64,000 nucleotides of DNA, taken from assembly GCA_964035795.1 (NCBI GenBank), contig OZ038322.1:19074674-19138673 (forward strand). The letters are read 5' to 3'. The position numbers and the translations under genes were made by a program. Shown in pieces: positions 49,906 to 60,889 of the stretch. Source of the stretch: Pterobdella sp. o SKG-2022 (Eukaryota > Annelida > Clitellata > Hirudinida > Piscicolidae). How positions within the stretch are numbered: position 1 is the first letter of the stretch; each line of letters opens with the position of its first letter. The notes under the pieces are model-generated. The model had not been told where the DNA came from. It made no database searches and saw nothing but the letters and a program-made list of their open reading frames with translations.

Positions 49906-52897
49906 CTAAAATGTAAAAATAGTGTTAAATTTTTTAAATCGAATCAAAAAATTTTCAAACATTCAAAGTGTTTAATCAATTCAGAGGTATTGTTTCTGAA
50001 AACTGAATTTATTCAGCTTTGAAAGCTTTTTGAAATCTAAATTTTTTTGGTTGTATTGAAGGTTGTGGGTGAGAAAAAAAGCCAGTTTTAAACTTTTCTA
50101 AAATCAATTTTAATATAACTCAAAAAAATAAAAAAAAACTACTGAAAACGGAATTGTTTTTTGAAAAAAAAAACAAAAAGTATGAATTTCAAAAAAATAA
50201 AAGTTGACTATCTTAGAACGCTCTAAATTGAGGTTTCAAACACATCAAATAGGTTTTATAGATCACTACCCGTTGAGTACCATAATAACAAATGAAAGAT
50301 GAAATTAAAACAAACCAAATGAGTAAATGTGTACGTAAGTTCAATTTAAGCTAAATTGGTGTTTATATAGCGCTTTCCGTAGAATAAGAAGCACCTTCTA
50401 CTAAAATAGGGTAACAAAATCCCATTGTGGGACACGTGGTTACTGTTGACACAACACGGGTTAAGATCCGGATAATTGGTCTAATGTTAATAAACAACCT
50501 TAAACTTTTTGTTTGGTGAAATGAAGAAGATTGATGTTGTAAATAAAGATATTTGTTTACGAAGATATAAGTTTCTAAATACTCAATGGGCCTTGGCAGT
50601 CTTCTAGCTGACGTAACCTTCACAAAAATGCACTCCACAGTTTAGTTGGGGTAAAAACAGATGAGAAAAAAGATTTCATAAGTTTTTTTGCATCATATTT
50701 CATTAGCAGAAAATTGTTGACTTCAAAAATTATAGTTAAGTTTTCCAAATGTTTGAGCTAAGTTGTTGATTCGAATCAGGGATTTTTGAGAGATTTCAAC
50801 ATAGAACATAACAGTCTGAAAGATTGCAGAGTAGTGAAATCCATGAGTCAAACTCAAAGAGACTAAAGAAATAATTAAATGCACAGCATTGCGAAAAGAC
50901 GAAAATTTTTCTATTTTTTTTGATCACATAGAGTTAAAAGTTGAATTCATGTGCAACTGTGTGGAAAAGAAAAACTAGATGATACCATAACTTTAATTTG
51001 GAATTTGAAAGTTGGGCAAGAATGATTTCAGATGGGAAATTGAATTTGGAAAAAAGAATTCGACTGCCAACAAACCCTTTGTTTTTATTGAGATTATACA
51101 TTTGGCAATTTAACTAAAGTCTTTAATATCTTGTTTGACAGTTCAAAAAATCTCTACTTACTCCCATACACTTGAATATTGATAATCCATTATTACTTCT
51201 ATGTTCAGGCACATACCCTTTTTATCTATCTTCTGTCTAGCTTTCACAAAATTAAAAAAATTTTTGACATATTTTTATTCTTTATTTTCTCATTTCTATT
51301 CTTTTAGATGCTTTTCCCACTTGAAATTGTAGACAGGAATAGGATGACGTGGGTGTCTAAAATGCACCTAACACCATCCTACAACACACTTCACTTTTTC
51401 TTACAATTATGAGCACTTTTATATACTTCTTAGATTCATTCATACAAACCGAAATTTTTCTTTAAAATTTTTTTGACACAAAAGCTTTTGTCCAGACTTC
51501 ACAAAAATGCTCATTTATGTATTTTTTCAGTGTAAACTTTACTTAATTTTCATTAGCCTCAAAAAATTCACTCAAATAATTTATTTTCTTTAGCGGCTTT
51601 TAGTATTTTCTCTTTTTTCTTTCATCTGCATTCGTCTACCGAATAGCTTGAAACGATAACAAATTATAATACAGCATGCACTTCTACTTTTTATAAAAAC
51701 ACTAGAGTTACAGATTGATAAAACAATGGCTCAATTGGAAAATCTATTTTTTTAAATTCTCGACTATTACCATCAAATCAAATAAGTTTTAAGCACTTTT
51801 TAGACAAAGATAAAACTGAAAGATAGCAAAAAGATTCACAAACTAATAAGACGCCGTGTTTGAAAAAGTAAAAGTGAGTTGAAACTTAATTATAAATAAA
51901 TTGAACATAGTTTTTCACCTATCATCATCATCCATAGTGTTATTCCCACTTTTTCAAAATAAATTTCAACCACTATGTGCTGTAAAAAACATTCTCAGCT
52001 TCAAGTTTATTCTATATGTTTATCTAGTTACGTTGATTTTATTTAAAATGAACATTCCATTAAAATTCTTACCGAAACTCTATACGGGATACTCGTTACA
52101 GGCCTATATAAGTTTTTCCATTTAAAAAAGTAGTAGTTTAATTTTAGGTTTCAATAATTTAATTATTTAGTAGCTTCACATTAACTAATTTAATGGTTTG
52201 TTGGCCAATTTGCGAAAAAAGATTTTAAAAAATTTTTCTTTTGGGGCTTGAATATTTTTGTATCTTTAAAATTAATCTTTGAAAATAAAATTATGAACTT
52301 TTTTATTATATAAGAATTTAAAAAATAACATTGAACACAATATATAAAAGTTTATTAATGCTCAAAGCTTTTCTATTTACTATGACATCTGATTCTAAAG
52401 ATGATGTTACAATGAATCGATGAGCTTAATTCAATAATAACTTTCAAATTTCTCAAAATAATTTAGTTTAATTTTATCATCTTGTTTTTGAGCTAATACT
52501 TTAATCAAGAATCCAAACATAAAACCTATCACAACTAATGAATCTAATTAAATTTTCATAATTTTATAGTAATGAGCTTTAAAAAATAGAATATTTTTTC
52601 ATAGTTTTAAACTCGATTTTTTCAATATTTAACAAACCTCAAAATCATTTTTTAACCAACATATGTTTTGAACTCTATATTTCAAGTCAGTTGGTTCTTT
52701 TAAACAGTGTGTCTTAAGTTTTTCTCAAAATATTTTTCCAAGTTTTGCTAATTTTCAGTTCTATGAATTTTTTTGATAAAATTTTTAGGCACATAGTTAA
52801 GAAAGTAAAAGATGTGATTTGAAAAAACCCTACTCATTTTCTTCCATTCGCTGCAACATTAGTAGCTTTAATTCTACAAGTTTTATTGAAAAAAAAC
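49906..52897. other. Intergenic or intronic stretch
   Basis: AT-rich with no supported exon. A 91-codon minus-strand frame at 50363-50638 has higher G+C but no splice context or family resemblance. Confidence 0.35.
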
Positions 52898-52911
52898 AAA
52901 TTTCCAACATA

Positions 52912-53118
52912 TTTTGTAACGAAAAACCTCAAACAAGAAGAATTTTTAATACATTTATTGAAAATCGGAAACTATAATTTTGCTAACGTTTTATGATAAG
53001 GCTAAACTTATCGAAAATTAGCTTCCGATTCTCAATAAACGTATTAAAAATTCCTCTTATTTGATGTTTTTCGTTACAAAATATTGAAGAAAAATACATA
53101 CGATGTCTCTGAAAAGTT
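52912..53118. mobile_element. Fold-back element with 14-bp target duplication
   Basis: The left arm starts TTTTGTAACGAAAAACCTCA and carries GAATTTTTAATACATTTATT. The right arm is its near-complement (AATAAACGTATTAAAAATTC, then TTTTTCGTTACAAAA). A roughly 37-base tail (AGAAAAATACATACGATGTC) follows the right arm. Identical 14-bp repeats AAATTTCCAACATA flank it at 52898-52911 and 53119-53132. It has no coding capacity. A second copy lies at 54464-54603. Confidence 0.7.
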
Positions 53119-54463
53119 AAATTTCCAACATAGAACTTTTTTTATATTTTTTATTAAAAAAAAATTTATTTGTCAAAGATAATTTATTTGAATGTCAAAT
53201 ATAAAGTTTAACAAAAAGTTGAATGTGGATTAATCATAATTAAAACTTTTTCATTTTTTCACTTAAAAAGGCATATTTTGCAGTCGAAAGATGGGTTTTC
53301 AGTGTGAGAAATAAATTAATGAAACTACTGAATCACTAAAGATTTTAGGGCTGATCAACTCATGTTGAATCTTAGTGGGGATATAAAAAATCGACACGGT
53401 TCGACACGATGAATCGTATGTTGTAAGACTTTGGTGACCAAGCTGTTAACCTTCAAAAGCATATGTTCTTATATTCTTTTCATACTCTTCAAAAATTTTA
53501 AACTATATTAAAATATTTTTCAATCTTGAGCTTAGATAGGAAAAAATTTTTAATCAAAATTTCTGGCAACGATTTGTTTTAAATATGACCGCGATGTTTA
53601 TATAGGCAACATTATTGTTTAAATCTTTTTTTTAGTCTTCTTTTTTTTAAATTTCAATTTTTCAAAAAATTCTATTCAATTATTTTGGTGATAAAAAATT
53701 GTTATACAAAACCAAATCAAGGTTCTATTTAAAGTCATTTTTAAAGAATGTTTTCTTTATACGGTAGATCAAAAATTCTTCGAAACTAAATCATAAAAAA
53801 AATAAACACATGAAATAAAATCTTTTTGTATGAATTTTAAGAAAATATTTAAACAATCCTAAACACAAAAGATTTTAAAATTTAATCCAAGTATTAATCC
53901 TTTTCACCAAGAATTTAGTTTATACATGCTCCATTGAGGAGTATCGAAAGATTACTGGAATCTAAAAAGATATTTTTAAAGGTATTAATCGTCAAAGCAC
54001 TTGCTGGTCATAACCTTATTACATTGCCTATGTCCGATGCATAAAAACCTCTAGTTTCAAAGTCATAAAATACATAACTGAAACTAAAAAATGGATTTTT
54101 GAATGAAGTTATTGATAAGTAAACAAAACGTTGAAAAACATTGCATGAAATATTTGTGTAACAGTACATGTAGACAAGCAAAACGAAAAATGACGAGCTA
54201 TTGAGTTTAGTTGTAGGAAAATAAATAATAACAGAAATATGAGCTGTTTTGCTGTACTCAGTTCGTGTGATTTTTATGGAATTTTTTAACTTTTTTTCAT
54301 TGCATTCATTTTATTTTCTAGTTGAGCTAATTTTCTTGGGCACTTGCTTGAGGAAACTCCACAAGGTAATAAAAACGAATAAAAAAGTTAAAAGATTTTA
54401 TAAATTCATAGACACGTTTCAAGAAATTGCAAATAAAACATAAAGTTGCTATATTTAGATTTC

Positions 54464-54603
54464 ATCAAATAAGAGGAATTTTTAATACATTTATTGAGAA
54501 TCGGAAGCTATAATTTTCGATAAGTTTAGCCTTATCATAAAACGTTAGCTAACGTTTTCGTTACAAAATATTGAAGAAAAATACATACGATGTCTTTGAA
54601 AAG
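54464..54603. mobile_element. Second fold-back copy, partial, loop inverted
   Basis: It shares one arm (AGGAATTTTTAATACATTTA, GAGAATCGGAAGCT) and the tail ATACATACGATGTCTTTGAA with the element at 52912. Its central GATAAGTTTAGCCTTATC segment is in the opposite orientation relative to the tail. The right arm is mostly missing. Confidence 0.6.
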
Positions 54604-55492
54604 GTATTTAGATTACACTTCTAAAAATTATCTTGCTTAAGAAAAGCTCACATGCAAATTGCAAAAATGACCGTTGGCCCCTAGATAACTAACTTACTGT
54701 CAAAATATTCATCTGAAGTTTTTCTCAGATTAAAATTTTTCTTATTAAGTTTTTGATTGAACGAGTCACAATATAAGCCCGAGATTCCAATGGGGGGGTG
54801 TACTCTTGAGAGATGCGGTCATTGAACTTCTTAGGAATCTTGCACTAGAATATATAAATTTCTACTAAATTAATTTTACTATATAAGAATTATTTTTAAT
54901 TTAATTTGAACTTTGTTTCAAAGATAGCTTTTTTTTTGCTACAATTGATGCACAAGTAGTGGGAATAATTTTCTAGTTTAAGGTAGATGTTTAAAAGATC
55001 AGAAAAAATGAGTACAGGTTGGCCGGACTCTGTGAGGATCCTTTGTTAGTCATCACTTTTAAGTAAAATAACGCGAAAAAAATTTTATTTTTTTTGAAAC
55101 ATTACTGTCTTTTCACAATTATTACAACAATACGATTTAAAAAGTATATGATAAACTAATGAGAAATGGGAGAGGTTAACCCATTCGTATTGGTTACAAA
55201 ATATAAGTTGTTGTACATTTGGCGGCTTAAAGAAACTCTGGAAATACGGGAATAAAGAAGGTTTATGATTGAAATTTTATACATTATTAATGCAGTTTGA
55301 ATCATTATTTTTAGAAAGTTTTAATTTGAATTTTAAAAATTGTAGGTGCATTGTGTGTTTATGATTGATGATGAAGAAAAATCAAATCAAAAAATACGCT
55401 TGAAAAGAATTTTAATTCTCTTTATAATTTATAAATATAAAAAAAATAGTTATTAGTGAGGTGCGTTTTTCTAATTATAAATTCATGAAAAT

Positions 55493-56421
55493 CTACATTT
55501 TTCTATAACCTATGAATTTCATAGATATGACTCTTATATAGCTGAAAAAAACCAAAGGAATTGCATGAGCATCAGAGCTCGAGCTGATGTTATTTAAGTT
55601 CATTTGATAGAGTTTTTGATGTATGAACAGAATCTTGACATAAATTTCCAAAAATATCATCAAAATGATATTACCTTTCGCAGCCTTCTCATCATTCATA
55701 CGTGTCAAAAGTTTCTTATAGTTCTGATGGCTTTCACTGACGCATTCATTTATGTTAGGTTTTTTTATTTTTGCTTGACATATTTTTTCTATTTTTTTTT
55801 TTTAATTTTTTTTGAAAATATTTATAGTTATTATTTTTTGTTTTTTTTTTTATTTAATTTTTTCGATGTCCGTTTGTTGCTAATTAGTGAAAAGTGAGAG
55901 AAGTTGTCAATGACTCGTTTCAATGCTCTTTTTAATGATGCGTTTATCGACGAAGGTGTCTTGCTGTGTGGAAAATTAGATGATGCTTGGTTCTCATTAG
56001 TATTTCCTACATTTTTATCAACTGTAGTATTATCAGATGATGTGGCAACCAATTTGTCCAATGGAATCAATCCACTTTGTTCTTTCATATTATCGTCGGA
56101 TATTTGCTTTTCAATTGTGTTTTCAACGCTTGCTAGAACTGTAGATTTTGTTATTGTATTATTGTTTGTGAAGAAAAATTTTTTATCGACAATATTATCG
56201 GGTACTTGATCAGCCTTTTTGTTATTGGTTCAAATATCCGAATTTTCTTTATTTTCTTCTGCACCATTCGAAATTGGTTGTGATGATGATAGTGGTGGTG
56301 GTGATGATGCTAGTAGGGGTGTTGATGATGAGTTTATTGGAGGCAGAAGTCTTGGTTTGAAAACGGAATCTATTTCAATGAATTGAGAAATGTTCGTATT
56401 TTTTTGGGCAGAATCCATCAT
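55493..56421 (-). pseudogene. Unidentified Ser/Asn/Lys-rich protein with in-frame TGA
   Basis: From ATG 56421 the frame runs 63 codons (IDSVFKPRLLPPINSSSTP, then EENKENSDI with a KEN motif) to a TGA at 56230. It then continues in the same frame without another stop to about 55831 (TNNKKADQVPDN, then LKRALKRVIDNF). An exon follows at roughly 55683-55735 (HQNYKKLLTRMNDEKAAK, donor GTAATA), with a possible terminal exon near 55545. Single-codon interruption of a long compositionally uniform frame suggests a recent nonsense change, an unrecognised small intron, or an error. No family recognised. Low complexity and basic, probably nuclear. Confidence 0.4.
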
Positions 56422-59400
56422 TTAAGACCCATCTGCTTCTTAAATGCATTAACACGTTTTTTTTCGTTTTAGAATATTAATGTCATAGAAAATCTTTTAT
56501 TGATTCAAAATAAATTGTAATACTTGATGTTGGAAGCGATAAAAAAAATTTAAAGTATAAAGCTTTTGTTCAAAACTAAGATGGTAGTTTATAGATATGA
56601 TAAAAATATGTATAAAATAATTGGAAATGTTTGAGTAAACAAAACGTTAGAATAATAAATGTTTTTTAAATTCTATGGTTCAATTTTAAGTAAAAATATC
56701 CAAAAGTGAAAAAGTGGAAAAAACTTAATTAGAATAACCAATTTGTTTCAAAACTTTCCCAAATAGTTTTCACAAACTTGCTTCAAATTTTTTAAATTCC
56801 AATATCTCTACAGCTGATTTTCCTATGTTTAAATTAGAAATTCTTTGGTTTTTCAACCTCATCAATTTTGATAAATTTTTCATGCCGGAATTTCCTTGAA
56901 GTCTATGTTTATGGATTTCGATAGTTTTTCTGGAGTTTTTATGTCAAAAACTTCGTACTTTTGCATTTTTTACTTTTATTCATTCAATGATACACGTGTA
57001 ATTATACAGAATTTTGTACGCATTTATTCAATTAAAAATAGTTATACTAATTTACCAATATCCTTTATTAATTTTATCAATTAAAAAATTTGTTTTGTCA
57101 TAATTTCATGTGAATTGTTAAAATTTAAAAATCCAACTAAATTGAGAAATTTCAATTATTTTGGTTATTTTAGACATTTTTTTTAAAATTTCATTAACAG
57201 TGCTTTGATGAAATTTTGAAGTTTTAAACAACAACATTAGCTTTTTATTCACAATTTCCAACAAGTTTCCATTCAAGTCTATCTTTCCTTAATAACCTCG
57301 AAGCTATAAATAGTTTATAAATGAATAAACAGTTTTATACATTTTACATCAATTTTGATTGTATAACGGCCCATTCACAATTCCATTCTGTTTCATAGAG
57401 TACATTGTATCTTTATGGCACTCTTTAAAAAACCTAAAAAGCCACCAATTACCAACTCATTATTGCTATCAAAGCGCAAGTATTTATGTAAGCACTATTA
57501 TGCAAATAATGTACTCATGCATCTCCACCATCAACAATTGATATTCGCAGCCGGTAATGAGATTGTAACAAAGCTTTTAGGAAGCTGGAATATCGCTTAA
57601 TTGAATTATTCGTTATATTTAGCAATTGGGTTTTATTGTAAGACCCATCCCCCTAATCAACTGTTTCTTTTCATTATTTTCCTATTATATAGGAAATATA
57701 TTTATTTTTGTTGTTATTGTTATGATTAATTTTATATTTTTTACTTTTTTTTGACATATTCTATAATTTTGTACCCAGTTTATATTTTAATTTTGTGCTC
57801 AAAAATGCTTTCAATTTTCAAATCCCATTCATCATAATTACGATTCTTTTTTTTTTATATATTTAAATAATATTTATTTTAAGCCATGCTCAAAATATTC
57901 CTTCAATTCATCTTACTTACAAAAGAATTTTTTTCTAACTTTTTTTCCATCAAAACTCATTTAATATATTGTTATTCATGGCTAGAGATTAAATTAAATT
58001 CTCCGATTTCTTATTTTCTGAGTCAACAAAAACAATTTTTTAATCAGATTTCTTATCTGCAAACCTGAAATCATTTGTGTTTTTAATCAAAAAAATGACG
58101 AGCATTACTTTTACGAATACTATTCCTTTAATTGAAAAATAGTATTATTATAACAGGAGTACTCAAACAATAATGAAGAATGATGAAATGGAATATTTCG
58201 CCAACAAAGCTTGTGGTGCTGGTGGTGAAGGGTGGTGATTTCTGTAGGATTTCATATTTTTACCGAATGACTGACTGTAAATTCAAAGAAACTAAGGTTA
58301 TCAGACATTATTCATAAAACCACAATTTCAAGGCAAATATTGTCTTTAAAATATTCATAGATTTTTGATCTTTAAACTGAACTAAAAACGTTTAAAACAG
58401 TTTGAAAAACTCTAAAACAAAACGTACAAAAGGCTGAGAAACGCATGCAAAAGGATAAAATTAGCGGGTTAATAAAGCTGACTTGCGCACGAGACTCATT
58501 CCAAAGGTTTTATTCGACAAGCTTCACGTTTCTTAGAACCATTTTAATTAATCTTCAATATCTAATTTAGGTTCTTTTTGCTGCTTAGTAAACGTATCAA
58601 AAATCTTAAAAATTATGTAAAATTTTTCAATGAATATTTTCAACATAAGGATATTTTAGAATTTAAAATTTTTTATTTCATTATTTGATTTAATCAGTTA
58701 TTTATTTTTTTCAAAATTTTTGATAGTTTTCATTTTTTTGCGGTGTATGCTTCAAAACACATTTTTGCATAGAGCCTTCAATAATCCACATTAATGATGG
58801 CGTTTATATTACGTTCCTCGTTTGATGGCACTTCCGCACTGCGCTGAAAGAACTGTCAACAAGTTAGCATACTGTTACTAGATTTAAACGAGAAAGAATT
58901 ATTTAGAGTTAATTATTTTCTTTTAAAATCATTCTTTATCATTTTCAAAACTGGTATTTTTTTAAAATTTGATGTTTCTTTCATGTTTTTTTGGAATTTG
59001 TAGTAACGTGGGTAGTAGTAGGAATAAAGGATTTATTAATCTGTGGGTTTATAATTCCAAGTATCACGTTTCCTAATTAATTTTTTATGAAATTTTCATG
59101 AAATAAAATATCAATACAAAATTTGAAACAGTCGAAAAGCGATGCGAAAACGAGTATAATAGAACTTACTCATATATTTATCAACTAAAAAACAATCCTC
59201 ATAATTTCTATACTTTTTTTCATAATGTTAAAGTCTATAATAATTTTAAGACGTAGCTGGTTAAAGTTCTAGTGTAATTTTTATAAATTTCAAGAAGTAA
59301 TGGAAGTGCGGTTGCTAATCTTTTAGTTGATCTTAATTTCTCAAAATAAAAATGACTGTTGGAAAACAATAATGTTTGATATTAATAAAATAGAAGTTTT

Positions 59401-59770
59401 TATTCGACTAATTGTTTTATAATCGATTTAATTATGTAGTTAAATTAGAAATGATGTAACAGTAAATTAGTGAGGGATTTCCACAAAGTCTTCACTTGGT
59501 TTAACACACAACCCAAAAACATACATGTTTCATTCCGTGAAAAATAATAACAATTTTAATTTTTGTAATAAGAAACTTTTTAAGTTACTAAAGAAAACGC
59601 CTAAATTAATATTATTTAAAATGTCTATTGTACGTCAAATAAGTATGTCTTGAAAAATCAGCATTTAATATAAAGATTCAAAACGATAAGTTATATAAAT
59701 ACACAAAAATTAATTTTTTCAACACCAATGCAGTCAGATCACTGAACAAACCTAATACCGTATGAATATT
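56422..59770. other. Intergenic stretch
   Basis: AT-rich, 3.3 kb. Short open frames at 57359-57600 and 57886-58068 have no splice context or family resemblance. No repeat of the families above was noticed. Confidence 0.4.
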
Positions 59771-60218
59771 TCACAAAGCCGACCGCTTTTTATAAACTGT
59801 GGCACCCTTGGTATACTTTTCGTAAAGGGGCAAGTTATAGGCACTAAGTTCTCGGGTTTCCACTTTCATTGCTGCTTCCATTATCTCTTTTTCAGGAGTT
59901 TTTCTTAAAAATCTGACCAATTATTTTTTTGTATTCATGTCTATAGATAAAATTAGTTATTAAATCAAAATAACATATAGAGCAAAAGATGATATTAGCT
60001 TAACATATGAATCTACCACACTTTCTATTAAGCTTTCAATCGCTACGTTTTTACATTGAAGGTACCAACAAATGGTCATACGTTTCTGATTGAAAACTCA
60101 TTAAAGTTCATGAAACTCACATGAAAGCCAATGCAAACACTACGATACCCACGAAGACTACGGAGAAAAACCCCTTTGAGTAATTCGTCGTATCTGCCAG
60201 TGGTTTTGCATTTTTCAT
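59771..60218 (-). CDS. Small single-pass membrane protein (79 aa)
   Basis: Two exons: 60121-60218 and 59771-59912. Together 240 bases, with good GTGAGT donor and CAG acceptor and matching phase. An N-terminal polar stretch (MKNAKPLADTTNYSKG) is followed by one transmembrane helix (FFSVVFVGIVVFALAFIFL). A charged C-terminal half follows (KTPEKEIMEAAMKVETRE, then LPLYEKYTKGATVYKKRS). The size, single helix and amphipathic tail resemble small inner-mitochondrial or ER membrane proteins, but I do not recognise the family. Codon use and G+C are clearly higher than the surroundings, which supports a real conserved gene. Confidence 0.62.
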
Positions 60219-60889
60219 TAATAATCATCCAAAATTGTATTCATCTTTGACGTTGAATTTTTCTAATAAATATTTTTTGAAAAAACTTATTTTTTCACGT
60301 TGGCTTATTTCAAGTCCTAACGATTTTTCTATTTTGCAAAGATAAAAATGAAATATTTAATACACAAAAGTTGTGATGAAATGAAAATTTCCATAAAAAA
60401 CTAATAAAGAGTATACATTTTTTCGTTTATAAATGAAATTTTTAAAAAAATTATGTTTGAATTTTTCATGATAAAATAAGAAACCTAGTTTGAAAATGAT
60501 GGAAACTAGGAAGCCTATGGCCAAATGTTATTCAGAAGTTAAATCGATCAAAAAATCTGCAAGTTTTTTCATACCTTTACTTGAAAAAACTTTTTTTGAA
60601 AATTTATTTTTTAGAGGTTTTATGAGATGCCAGTATATTGAAAATAAAACACTATATTTCACGTTTATTAAGATGTCAAGAAGCTTTTCATGAGTCAAAT
60701 TCACATTAGCAAGTTGTTCGTCAATCGTGTTCGAATATGACCATGGCAACAAAGAAAAAAATATTATTATTTATTTATTTATATATACATATATATTTTA
60801 CTAAATAAAGTTGTATAAAAAATTATCATAATAAGAGATGAAAATGAATATTATCATAAAATAAATCAATAAATAAGAATGAATAAGTA
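60219..60889. other. Intergenic stretch
   Basis: Two overlapping opposite open frames (60490-60693 plus, 60528-60752 minus) without splice context or resemblance, then a TATTTATTTATATATACATAT simple repeat region near 60765-60800. Confidence 0.35.

Noticed and set aside
57359..57600. Overlapping 60-codon frames
   Set aside because: Short, no homology and no splice signals. Expected by chance in this length of sequence.
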